Positions 43,084 to 50,849 of a stretch of DNA of 54,294 nucleotides are shown here, in pieces. The notes beneath the pieces were generated by a model. The model saw only the letters and a list, made by a program, of their open reading frames with translations. It was not told the DNA's origin and did no database searches. The position numbers were made by a program, and so were the translations under genes. The DNA comes from CAIPVR01 sp049316905 (lineage in GTDB: Bacteria > Actinomycetota > Acidimicrobiia > Acidimicrobiales > Microtrichaceae): the NCBI GenBank assembly GCA_049316905.1, contig JBMOJH010000012.1:1-54294 (forward strand), read 5' to 3'. How positions within the stretch are numbered: the stretch's first letter is position 1; each line of letters starts with the position of its first letter.

Positions 43084-44416
43084 GCGCCAGGTCGACGAGC
43101 CGGTCGTCGGTCCAGGCCGGGGCGATGAGCGTGAGGCTCGGCGGGGGCAACGCCGCCTCGGGCGCCTCCCCCACCGGCAGGGTCAGCGCGCAGAGGTCGA
43201 GCAGGTTCACGAAGTTCGTGTAGGTGCCGAGCATCGCGTTCACTCCGATGGGGTCGGCCAGCACCTCGGCCACCGTCGGGACCCGCGGCACCGACGGCAC
43301 CACGAGCACGTCGATGCGCTCGAACAACCGGTCGGCGGCGGCCCGGTACCCGGCGAGCGTGGTGAGATCCCCGGCGAGGCGCCACGCGGGCAGGTCCGCG
43401 GCAGCCGAGATGATCCCGCCCACCACCGGGTCCACCTCGGCGCGGTGCGCGTCGACGAAGGCGCCCACCGCCGCGTAGCGCTCCGCCACGAAGGCGCCCT
43501 CGTACAGGAGGCGGCCCGCGGCCACGAGACGGTCGAGGTCGTCGTGACCGATCTCCACCACCTCCACCCCGGTGTGGGCCGCGGCGGCCAGGAACGTGCG
43601 CACGGCCGCCGCGTGGCGCTCCGCCGCGGGCCGGTCGCCGTCGGTGTCGAGCGCGTCGGGCGGGGGCACCCCCACCCGCAGGGGACCGTCGGGCGGCGGG
43701 ACCGGCACGGCCCGCCGGGACCACGGGTCCTGGGCATCGGGCGCCGTGGCCGACGCGACCGCGACGGCACGCTGCGCCAGGCCCACGTCGCGGGCGAACA
43801 CCGACACGCAGTCCAGCGAGGCGCACGCCGGCACCACCCCGGCGGTGCTGATCCGGCCCCGGGTGGGCTTGATGCCCACGATGCCGTTGGCCGCCGCAGG
43901 AACCCGGCCGGAGCCGGCGGTGTCGGTGCCGAGGGCGAGGTCGACCATTCCGGCCGCCACCGCCACCGCGGATCCCGAGCTCGACCCGCCGGAGACCAGT
44001 CCGGGCCAGTGGGCGTTGGGACAGATCCCGTAGGGCGACCGTGTCCCCACCAGCCCGGTGGCGAACTGGTCGAGGTTGGTCACGCCCACCACCACGGTCC
44101 CCGCGTCGACCAGCGCCTGCACGGCGGCCGCGGACCGCTCCGGACGGTGGGCGAACGCCGGGCAGGCCGCGGTGGTGTCGACGCCGTCGACGTCGATGTT
44201 GCCCTTCACCGCGAGCGTGGTGCCGGCGAGCGGGAGGTCCTCGCCGGCGGCCACCCGTCGGTCCACCGCCGCGGCCGCGGCGAGCACGACCTCGGGGGCG
44301 AGCAGCTCGATCCAGATCCCGTCGCGGCCGTCGGCGTCGATCGCAGCGAGCGAGGCGGTCGCCGCGTCGGTGGCCGCGGCAGTGGCAGAGCGCGTCGGCG
44401 GGACGGGCCCGCTCAC
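43019..44416 (-). CDS. Allophanate hydrolase amidase domain
   Basis: Amidase-signature protein of 465 residues that would hydrolyse allophanate. The catalytic Lys is in LAVKGNIDVDG, the cis-Ser in GGSSSGSAVAVAAG and the nucleophile Ser in DTAGSGRVPAA. Residues further on (KPTRGRISTAGVVPACASLD) are typical of the allophanate hydrolase subgroup. It starts with GTG, overlapping the carboxyltransferase stop by four bases. The usual C-terminal domain is missing and the piece that matches it is encoded on the opposite strand (42664-43083). Confidence 0.88.
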   Translation of the reverse strand: MSGPVPPTRSATAAATDAATASLAAIDADGRDGIWIELLAPEVVLAAAAAVDRRVAAGEDLPLAGTTLAVKGNIDVDGVDTTAACPAFAHRPERSAAAVQALVDAGTVVVGVTNLDQFATGLVGTRSPYGICPNAHWPGLVSGGSSSGSAVAVAAGMVDLALGTDTAGSGRVPAAANGIVGIKPTRGRISTAGVVPACASLDCVSVFARDVGLAQRAVAVASATAPDAQDPWSRRAVPVPPPDGPLRVGVPPPDALDTDGDRPAAERHAAAVRTFLAAAAHTGVEVVEIGHDDLDRLVAAGRLLYEGAFVAERYAAVGAFVDAHRAEVDPVVGGIISAAADLPAWRLAGDLTTLAGYRAAADRLFERIDVLVVPSVPRVPTVAEVLADPIGVNAMLGTYTNFVNLLDLCALTLPVGEAPEAALPPPSLTLIAPAWTDDRLVDLALSVPTDPRSGPPGGPATRPSP

Positions 44417-46416
44417 CGGTCGAACTCCCCGGCGGCGGCCCAGGCCCGGCGCTCGGTGTCGAACGCCTGCTGCTGACGCGTGCGGAACTCCTCGATCGAC
44501 GCGGCGTGCTCGGCGAGGAACCTGCGGTGCTCGGCCAGGCGGAACTCGGTGCGCTCCATGCGGATCCCCAGCCTCCCCTGGTCCTGCTCGGCCCGCAGCT
44601 CCAGCAGCTCCTCCGCGTCCACCGGGTACCAGCGGATCTGGTCGAAGGTGCGCAGCAGCCACGGGCGCTCGAAGTGCGGCCCGAGCGACTCCCGGTTCCA
44701 GACCTGCACGGTACGGCCCACGAACTGGTAGCCGCCCGGACCCTCCATGCCGTAGATGCAGAGGTAGGCGCCGCCGATACCGACCGCGTTCTCCGGGGTC
44801 CAGGTGCGGGCCGGGTTGTACTTCGTGGTGACCAGGCGGTGCCGCGGGTCCAGCGGGGTGGCGACCGGCGCGCCGAGGTAGACGTCGCCGAGGCCGAGCA
44901 CGAGGTACGACGCGTCGTACACGGTGCGCTGCACGTCCTCCACGGTGTCGAGCCCGTTGACCCGGCGGATGAACTCGATGTTCCAGGGGCACCACGGCGC
45001 ATCGGCGCGCACGCCGTGGACGTAGCGGTCGATGGCCTCGCGGGTGGCGGGGTCGTCCCACGACAGGGGCAGGTGCACCACGCGCGACTCGAACGGGTGG
45101 TCGTCGAGGTCGGCCAGGTCGGCCATCCCCTCCCGCACCGCCGCCATCGCGCCGGCCACGTCGAGACGGTCGCCGTCGACCTGCACGAGCAGTGACCGCA
45201 CCCCCGCGGTGGCGTCCACGAGGCCGGGGCCGAGGTGCTCGGCGGCCCACGTGTCGAGCGCGTGGACCCGTACCCGCAGCTCGAGGTCGAGGCGCATCTC
45301 GCCGAACTCCACGAGCAGGAACCGGTCGCCCGCCCGCCGGTAGGTCACCGCGGGGCGGCCGCCGTCGGCCTCGTCGCGGGCGAGCACGCCGTCGCCCGGT
45401 GACGCGGCGGCCACCACCGCGCCGTTCCACGCCGGGCGGGCCACCGGGTGCACCGGGGTGACCGCGCGGGCCACGAAGTCCTCGCGCCGCCGCCACGCCG
45501 CCGCCGCTGCCGACGCGTCCCACGGCACCAGCCGGACGCGGTCGCCGGGCCGGAGCTGGCCGAGCTTCCACCGTTCGGCCGCGGCCACCACGGCGGGGCA
45601 CACGAAGCCGCCGAGGCTCGGCCCGTCGGGGCCGAGCACCACCGGCATGTCGCCGGTGAGGTCGACCGCTCCGACCGCGTAGCCGGTGTCGTGGATGTTG
45701 GACGGGTGCAGGCCCGCGTCGCCGCCGTCGGCCCGCGCCCACCCCGGCTTCGGGCCCACCAGGCGCACACCGGTGCGGGCCGAGTTGTGGTGCACCTCCC
45801 AGGTGGCCGCGAGCAGGTCCTGCACGCCCTGCGGGGTGAGGAACTCCGGCGCGGTGTGCGGTCCCACGAGCACCCCGATGCGCCAGTCCTCGCCGAGCAC
45901 CGGCGCCACGCCCGGACCGAGCGGACCGGGCGTAGCGGCCGCGTCCGCGCCGACCGGGAGCACGTCGCCCGCCTCGAGGGCCCGGCCGTCGAGGCCGCCG
46001 AACACGCCGAGGGTGAAGGTGCTGCGGCTGCCCAGGTACGGCGGCACGTCGATGCCGCCGCGCACCGCCACGTAGGTGCGCATCCCCGGGCCGACCACGG
46101 CGCCCAGCTCGAGGGTGGACCCGGCCACCACCTCGATCGGGGTCCAGGGCGGCACCGGCCGGCCGTCGAGCGTGGCCGGCATGCCGGCACCGCCCACCGC
46201 CACCACGCCGTCGCCGGTGAACCGCAGGGTGGGCCCGTCGCCGGTCGCCTCGAGGGCCGCGGCACCGGGGTGGTTGCCGACGACCCGGTTGACCAGCTGG
46301 TGCGACAGGTCGTCCATCGGCCCGTTGGGCGGCACGCCCACGTGCCAGTAGCCGACGCGCCCGGGGAGGTCCTGGACGGTGGTGTGCCGGCCGCCCGCCA
46401 GCACCTCGACCTTCAC
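44413..46416 (-). CDS. Carboxyltransferase of urea/guanidine carboxylase type, lacking biotin carboxylase and carrier domains
   Basis: A 667-residue protein made of an AHS2/KipA-like domain (residues 1-330, with TTVQDLPGRVGYWHVGVPPN and GPMDD) followed by an AHS1/KipI-like domain (about 360-600, with VGIGGAYLCIYGMEGPGGYQ). This is the order within urea carboxylase. The N-terminal biotin carboxylase (about 450 residues) and C-terminal biotinyl domain are missing; no AMKM is seen. It starts with GTG. It lies between the DUF1989 genes and the amidase. 5-Oxoprolinase PxpB/PxpC is the alternative, but no PxpA gene is present. Confidence 0.8.
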   Translation of the reverse strand: MKVEVLAGGRHTTVQDLPGRVGYWHVGVPPNGPMDDLSHQLVNRVVGNHPGAAALEATGDGPTLRFTGDGVVAVGGAGMPATLDGRPVPPWTPIEVVAGSTLELGAVVGPGMRTYVAVRGGIDVPPYLGSRSTFTLGVFGGLDGRALEAGDVLPVGADAAATPGPLGPGVAPVLGEDWRIGVLVGPHTAPEFLTPQGVQDLLAATWEVHHNSARTGVRLVGPKPGWARADGGDAGLHPSNIHDTGYAVGAVDLTGDMPVVLGPDGPSLGGFVCPAVVAAAERWKLGQLRPGDRVRLVPWDASAAAAAWRRREDFVARAVTPVHPVARPAWNGAVVAAASPGDGVLARDEADGGRPAVTYRRAGDRFLLVEFGEMRLDLELRVRVHALDTWAAEHLGPGLVDATAGVRSLLVQVDGDRLDVAGAMAAVREGMADLADLDDHPFESRVVHLPLSWDDPATREAIDRYVHGVRADAPWCPWNIEFIRRVNGLDTVEDVQRTVYDASYLVLGLGDVYLGAPVATPLDPRHRLVTTKYNPARTWTPENAVGIGGAYLCIYGMEGPGGYQFVGRTVQVWNRESLGPHFERPWLLRTFDQIRWYPVDAEELLELRAEQDQGRLGIRMERTEFRLAEHRRFLAEHAASIEEFRTRQQQAFDTERRAWAAAGEFDR

Positions 46417-46432
46417 CGGGGGCCGCCGGTGC

Positions 46433-47071
46433 TCACGGCGCGGCCGGTTCGGTGATCAGGAGGCGCACGGGCGTGGGGTCGAACCCGTTGCACGGGTTGT
46501 TGATCTGCGGGCAGTTGGAGATGACCACCAGCACGTCCATCTCGGCGCGCACCTCCACCCAGAGGCCGGGGGCGCTGATGCCGTCGACGATGCCGAGCGT
46601 GCCGTCCGCGCCGACCGGCACGTTCATGAACCAGTTGATGTTGGACACCAGGTCCCGCTTGCCCAGGCCCCAGCGACCGCCGACGTCGAGGAAGTTGTCG
46701 ACGCACGCGTGCTGATGGAACGTGTGGTGGCCGTACCGCAGCGTGTTCGACTCCCGGCTGCACGCCCCGCCGATGGTGTCGTGACGGGCACAGGTGGTGC
46801 CGGTGACGGTGAGCATCGGCGCCCCCTCGTTGGAGAGGAGCACCGAGCCCTCCACGAGGAAGATGTTCCGCTGGGCCGCGATCGTGTCGGGCGCGGAGTA
46901 GCGCTCGTCGTGGTCGTGCAGGTTGAAGAAGAGGCAGTCGACGGCCTGGTTCCCGCCGAGGTCGACGATCCGGAGCGACTGGCCGGCGAGCAGCGGATGC
47001 GCCCAGGGGGCCCGGGCCTCGAGCTCCTCGTCGAGCACGACGCGGCCGGCCGGCACGTCCACCGCGCTCAC
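46433..47071 (-). CDS. DUF1989 urea carboxylase-associated protein (CgdA/CgdB-like)
   Basis: A 212-residue member of the UAAP/DUF1989 family. The GTG start at 47071 overlaps the stop of the other family member. Cys and His likely bind metal: TTCARHDTIGGACSRESNTL and HHTFHQHACVDNF. Homologues are the carboxyguanidine deiminases CgdA/CgdB, which convert carboxyguanidine to allophanate in guanidine breakdown. A partner gene (47068-47901) is adjacent as in those loci. Which subunit this is cannot be decided from the sequence. Substrate assignment is inferred from context. Confidence 0.75.
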   Translation of the reverse strand: MSAVDVPAGRVVLDEELEARAPWAHPLLAGQSLRIVDLGGNQAVDCLFFNLHDHDERYSAPDTIAAQRNIFLVEGSVLLSNEGAPMLTVTGTTCARHDTIGGACSRESNTLRYGHHTFHQHACVDNFLDVGGRWGLGKRDLVSNINWFMNVPVGADGTLGIVDGISAPGLWVEVRAEMDVLVVISNCPQINNPCNGFDPTPVRLLITEPAAP

Positions 47072-47901
47072 CGCGCACCCCCCACCAGCAGCTCGTCGGT
47101 GTTCTCGAAGGCGCGCTCCCGCTCCGGGGTCGACCGCCGGATCGGGTCGCGGTCGGGGACCGGGGCCCGCCATGCGGTGAGGCGGACCGGCGTGACCGGT
47201 GCGGAGGTGTCGTCGAGCGGGTGGGCCACGTTCGCCACGGTCACGAGCACGTCGAGCTCGGCGCGTAGGGTCACGTGCGCCCCCGGCACCGTGGACGGCT
47301 CCGGCAGGAGCTCGCCGTCGTCGGCCACGCGGACGCTGCGGAACAGGTTCACGTTGGGCGGCAGGTCGCGGCGACCGAGCCCGTGCTTCGCGAGCCCGAG
47401 GCACAACAGGTCGCGGCCCGACGGCGAATCGCTCCAGGCGCCCCCGCGGGTGGTGGCGTTGGTGGTGCCGCAGAGGGCGTCGTGGTGGCCGCTCGTGTCC
47501 TCCACCACGGTCATGAGCACGCGGCCCATGTCGCTGAGGAGCAGGGCGCCCGGGCCGAGGTACGCCTGCCACTGCACCTTCACCGTGTCGGCCACGTTGA
47601 GCCGCTCGGCCGGGTGCTCGGCGCGGTGCACCACGAGCGCCACGCAGGCGTCGCCCTCGAGGTCGACGAGGCCCAGCAGCGTGCCCCGGGGCAGGCGTCG
47701 GGCGGCGTACCCGCCGGGCGGGACCAACTCGTCCCAGACCACGTCCGCGGCGGCCACGCCGTCGGGGAGGTCGGTGGCCCTCGTGGAGGGCACGGTGGCC
47801 GACGTGGTGGTGGCCGCGCCGGCCAGGCTGCGGGCGTGCTCGCGGGCCGCCTCCAGCGTGGCGGTCGACGGTGCCGGGTCCGACGTCTTTCGATACTCCA
47901 T
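47068..47901 (-). CDS. DUF1989 urea carboxylase-associated protein, longer partner
   Basis: A 277-residue paralogue of the protein at 46433. Shared pattern: DELVPPGGYAARRLPRGTLL, VALVVHRAEHPAERLNVADT, VKVQWQAYLGPGALLLSDMG and CGTTNATTRGGAW. The ATG at 47901-47899 is chosen because a promoter (-35 TTGCGG, -10 GACACT) ends only nine bases upstream, leaving an almost leaderless mRNA. The start lies inside a 19-base palindrome that probably binds the TetR regulator. It would be the first gene of the minus-strand nitrogen arm. Confidence 0.75.
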   Translation of the reverse strand: MEYRKTSDPAPSTATLEAAREHARSLAGAATTTSATVPSTRATDLPDGVAAADVVWDELVPPGGYAARRLPRGTLLGLVDLEGDACVALVVHRAEHPAERLNVADTVKVQWQAYLGPGALLLSDMGRVLMTVVEDTSGHHDALCGTTNATTRGGAWSDSPSGRDLLCLGLAKHGLGRRDLPPNVNLFRSVRVADDGELLPEPSTVPGAHVTLRAELDVLVTVANVAHPLDDTSAPVTPVRLTAWRAPVPDRDPIRRSTPERERAFENTDELLVGGAR

Positions 47902-47906
47902 CGAAA
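47888..47906. promoter_or_regulatory. TetR operator candidate, DUF1989 arm
   Basis: TTTCGATACTCCATCGAAA has perfect 7-base arms around 5 bases. It covers the ATG of the DUF1989 gene and the predicted transcription start. A second copy differing at two central bases is at 48742-48760, in front of the transporter arm. The regulator gene lies between the two. Confidence 0.75.
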
Positions 47907-47910
47907 CACG

Positions 47911-47939
47911 AGTGTCGTCGCCGTGGCGGAGGGCCGCAA
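47911..47939 (-). promoter_or_regulatory. Promoter of the DUF1989-carboxylase-amidase arm
   Basis: On the minus strand: -35 TTGCGG (complement of 47934-47939), 17-base spacer, -10 GACACT (complement of 47911-47916), nine bases before the ATG at 47901. The TetR-like operator at 47888-47906 covers the predicted start. Confidence 0.55.
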
Positions 47940-48000
47940 GGTCCACGGCCAGAGTTCACGGGCAGGAAACACGCCCGTCGGAGGGCGGGCCGCCAACCGG

Positions 48001-48006
48001 TAGTGT
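48001..48006 (+). promoter_or_regulatory. Candidate -10 element of the TetR gene
   Basis: TAGTGT at 48001-48006, eight bases before the GTG at 48015. No convincing -35. Confidence 0.35.
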
Positions 48007-48014
48007 CGCCGCCC

Positions 48015-48701
48015 GTGCCCCACCCGCCCGACCGTCCCCGGCGAACCGGGCGCCCCCGCGTGGCCGCGGATCCAGCCCCCGGTGCGGACCCGGTGGACGA
48101 GATCCTCCGCGCCGCGGGCCGCCTGTTCGGTGAGCGGGGCGTGGCCGCCACCACCATGACCGAGCTCGCCGCCGCGGTGGGCCTGCGCCAGTCGTCGCTC
48201 TACTACTACTTCGCCCGGAAGGAAGAGGTGGTGGCCGCGCTGGTGGCGCGGGCGAACGTGGTCCCCCTGGCCCTCCTCGGGCGGATCGAGGCGGCCGGCG
48301 GGCCCCCGGGCGTGCGGCTCTACCGGTTCGTGCGGGCCGACACGGTCGCCCTGTGCGACCTGCCGTGGGACATCAACGAGGTGCACCGCATCGCGTCGCG
48401 CGACCGCGACGGCTTCGCCGGGTACTGGCGGGAACGGCGGGCGCTGGAACGACGCATCGGGGCGATCGTCCGCGACGGCGTGGACGACGGCAGCTTCCGG
48501 CCCGTCGAGCCCCGGCTGACAGCGATCACCGTGCTCTCCAACGACGAGGGCGTCCAGAACTGGTTCCGGTTGGGCACCCGCCGGTCCCCCGCGGCCGTGG
48601 GCACCGCCCTGGCCGACCTGGTGGTGGGCGGGCTGCTGCGCTCCCCCGGCCGGCTCGACCGGGTGCGGTCGCGGGCCGACGAGCTCGACGCCGCCGACTG
48701 A
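48015..48701 (+). CDS. TetR-family transcriptional regulator
   Basis: Probable local repressor of the nitrogen cluster. The GTG at 48015 gives 228 residues; a -10-like TAGTGT (48001-48006) ends eight bases before it, so a leaderless mRNA is plausible. A GTG at 48003 would lie within that hexamer. The N-terminal helix-turn-helix is TTMTELAAAVGLRQSSLYYY followed by FARKEEVV. The C-terminal ligand domain is not matched to a known effector. It is divergent from the DUF1989 gene and parallel to the ABC transporter genes, flanked by palindromes. Confidence 0.85.
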   Translation: MPHPPDRPRRTGRPRVAADPAPGADPVDEILRAAGRLFGERGVAATTMTELAAAVGLRQSSLYYYFARKEEVVAALVARANVVPLALLGRIEAAGGPPGVRLYRFVRADTVALCDLPWDINEVHRIASRDRDGFAGYWRERRALERRIGAIVRDGVDDGSFRPVEPRLTAITVLSNDEGVQNWFRLGTRRSPAAVGTALADLVVGGLLRSPGRLDRVRSRADELDAAD

Positions 48702-48741
48702 GCCGCCCCGGAATCTCGGGGCCCGCGGACCCGCCGGCGGC

Positions 48742-48760
48742 TTTCGATACATCATCGAAA
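48742..48760. promoter_or_regulatory. TetR operator candidate, transporter arm
   Basis: TTTCGATACATCATCGAAA has perfect 7-base arms and is further extended by a C/G pair at 48741 and 48761. It differs from the site at 47888 only at two central positions. It lies about 100 bases upstream of the substrate-binding protein start, so it could control the ABC transporter genes. Confidence 0.7.
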
Positions 48761-48861
48761 GCGACACGGCCCGTTCCCGGCCACGAAACAAGTGCGAAAC
48801 AGTCGCTCCGTACCGTGCCGTATCCGCCGAGGGACGGCGGGTGGTGGGCGAAGGAGTGTCC

Positions 48862-49911
48862 GTGGCTCAGGGACGGCGATCAACCGGCGGCGGATGGCGA
48901 GGAGTTCGGCTGGGTGCCGTGGTGGTGGTCGCCGCCCTCGCGCTCGCCGCCTGCGGCGGCAGCGACTCGGACGAGACCTCGGCGTCGTCAGGCGGCACCG
49001 AGAAGCTGACGATCGGCTACAGCGCGTGGCCCGGGTGGTTCCCGCTGGCCGTGGCCGAGAAGAAGGGCTTCTTCAAGGACCAGGGCCTCGACGTGGACCT
49101 GAAGTTCTTCGGTGACTACACCGCGTCGCTCGACGCGCTGGTGGCGGGCAAGGTCGACGTCAACGCCCAGACCCTGAGCGACACGATCTTCGCCAAGTCC
49201 TCCGGCGCCGACCAGAAGATCATCGTCGCCGGCGACAACTCCACCGGCAACGACGCCATCATCTGCGACGCCTCGATCAACAGCATCGAGGACATGAAGG
49301 GCAAGACCGTCGCCGCCGAGGCCGGCGTGGTGGACCACTTCCTCCTCCTCCAGGGTCTGGCGACGAAGGGCCTGACCGAGGAGGACATCGACTTCAAGGG
49401 CGTGAAGACCGATGCCGCGGCCGCGGCGTTCGAGGGCGGCGAGTTCGACTGCGTCGGCGTGTTCGCCCCCTTCACCGTCCAGGCCCTGAAGCGGCCCGGC
49501 TCGAAGGTGATCTTCAGCTCCAAGGACTTCCCCGGGGTGATCCCCGACCACCTCGTGGCCACCGCCGCGGCGGTGAAGGACCGGCCCGAGGACCTGCAGA
49601 AGCTCGTGAACGCCTGGTACGCCACGCTCGACTTCATCAAGGCGAACCCCGACGAGGCCAACGAGATCATGGCCGAGAAGGCCGGCCTGTCCACCGAGGA
49701 GTACGCCTCGCTCGCCACGGGCACCACGCTCTTCGACGTGGCCCAGGCCGTGTCGGCCTACCAGGACCGCCCCGGTGACCCGACCTCGCTGCCCGAGATG
49801 GCCCGACGCATCAACCCGTTCCTCGTGAAGTCGGGTCTGGCGAAGGAAGAGGCCAACCTCGACGGGATCTTCGTCCCCGAGTTCACGACGAAGTACCAGC
49901 AGGGCCAGTGA
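48862..49911 (+). CDS. ABC transporter substrate-binding lipoprotein (NitT/TauT type)
   Basis: Periplasmic-binding-fold protein that delivers substrate to the permease. AAGGAG at 48851-48856 sets the GTG at 48862 as start, giving 349 residues. The signal peptide ends with a clear lipobox, LALAACGG. The fold follows the NMT1/SsuA family, with SAWPGWFPLAVAEKKGFFKD near the mature N-terminus and GDYTASLDALVAGKVDV. The neighbouring permease and ATPase complete an importer, probably for a small nitrogen compound processed by the minus-strand enzymes. The ligand is unknown. Confidence 0.85.
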   Translation: MAQGRRSTGGGWRGVRLGAVVVVAALALAACGGSDSDETSASSGGTEKLTIGYSAWPGWFPLAVAEKKGFFKDQGLDVDLKFFGDYTASLDALVAGKVDVNAQTLSDTIFAKSSGADQKIIVAGDNSTGNDAIICDASINSIEDMKGKTVAAEAGVVDHFLLLQGLATKGLTEEDIDFKGVKTDAAAAAFEGGEFDCVGVFAPFTVQALKRPGSKVIFSSKDFPGVIPDHLVATAAAVKDRPEDLQKLVNAWYATLDFIKANPDEANEIMAEKAGLSTEEYASLATGTTLFDVAQAVSAYQDRPGDPTSLPEMARRINPFLVKSGLAKEEANLDGIFVPEFTTKYQQGQ

Positions 49912-50849
49912 TGCCGCTGACCGACCGGGACGCGGACCCCTCCGTGGCCACCGCCGATGAACCCGTCGTGCTGCCGGATCCCGATCCGGCAGCACGACCC
50001 GTCACGTCGGCCGCCGCGGGGGCGGCGCCCTCGGCCGGAACCGGCGGCACCCGGGGGCGCCGTCAGCGACCGCTGTGGCGGATCCGCGGCGACATCTCCC
50101 CGGCGTGGCGGATCACGCTCGCCACCGTGGGCGTGCTCGCGATCCTCGCGGCCTGGACGCTCGCCGCGAACTCCATCGAGTCCGGTGGGGCGCTCCTGCC
50201 CTCCCCCGGTGCCACCGTCACGGCGCTGGAGAAGATGTGGACCGAGGGCACGCTGCTCACGGACCTGTGGGCGTCGGCCGAGCGCATCCTGATCGGCTAC
50301 TCGATCTCGGTCGCGATCGGCGTGGTGGTCGGCATCGCCATCGGTTCCTTCGCCACCTTCGAGGCACTCCTCGAGGCCCCGTTCGGCTTCCTGCGGTACA
50401 TCCCGGCGACGGCCCTCACCCCGCTGTTCCTGCTGTGGCTCGGCATCGGGGAGAGCCCCAAGATCTGGCTGATCGTCGTGGGCACGGTCTTCTTCAACAT
50501 CCTGATGGTGGCCGACGTCGCCCGCGCCGTGCCCCGCGAGCTGCTCAACGCGTCCTACACGCTCGGCGCCGGCCGCCGCCGGATCCTGCGACGGGTGATC
50601 CTCCCCCACTCGGTGCCCGGCATCGTCGACGTCGCCCGCATCAACCTCGCGGCCGCCTGGCTGATGCTGGTGGTGGCCGAGCTGCTCGCCGCCGAGGAGG
50701 GCCTCGCCTACCAGATCGTGCGGGCCCAGCGGTTCCGGGCGGTCGACACGATGTTCGCCCTGTTGATCGTGTTCGGGATCATCGGCCTGGTGAGCGACCT
50801 GTTCCTCCGCTGGTTCCGCAACCGGGTGGCCCCGTGGGACCGGCCGTGA
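49911..50849 (+). CDS. ABC transporter permease (SsuC/TauC family)
   Basis: Membrane subunit with about six helices and a long, Pro/Ala-rich soluble N-terminus (about 60 residues), 312 residues in all. The ATG at 49911 shares a base with the stop of the binding protein (TGATG). The EAA-type loop that docks the ATPase is recognisable as ELLNASYTLGAGRRRILRRV followed by ILPHSVPGI. It is coupled to the ATPase gene by GTGA overlap. Confidence 0.88.
   Translation: MPLTDRDADPSVATADEPVVLPDPDPAARPVTSAAAGAAPSAGTGGTRGRRQRPLWRIRGDISPAWRITLATVGVLAILAAWTLAANSIESGGALLPSPGATVTALEKMWTEGTLLTDLWASAERILIGYSISVAIGVVVGIAIGSFATFEALLEAPFGFLRYIPATALTPLFLLWLGIGESPKIWLIVVGTVFFNILMVADVARAVPRELLNASYTLGAGRRRILRRVILPHSVPGIVDVARINLAAAWLMLVVAELLAAEEGLAYQIVRAQRFRAVDTMFALLIVFGIIGLVSDLFLRWFRNRVAPWDRP

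Noticed and set aside
44413..46416. 5-oxoprolinase PxpBC fusion as the main interpretation
   Set aside because: The domain order is the reverse of pxpB-pxpC, no PxpA (LamB/YcsF) gene is present, and flanking DUF1989 and allophanate hydrolase genes favour a carboxylase-type locus.
47902..48861. Guanidine-I (ykkC) riboswitch in front of the nitrogen genes
   Set aside because: Looked for its conserved blocks in the intergenic sequences 47902-48014 and 48702-48861 and found none; the palindromes give a simpler control element.
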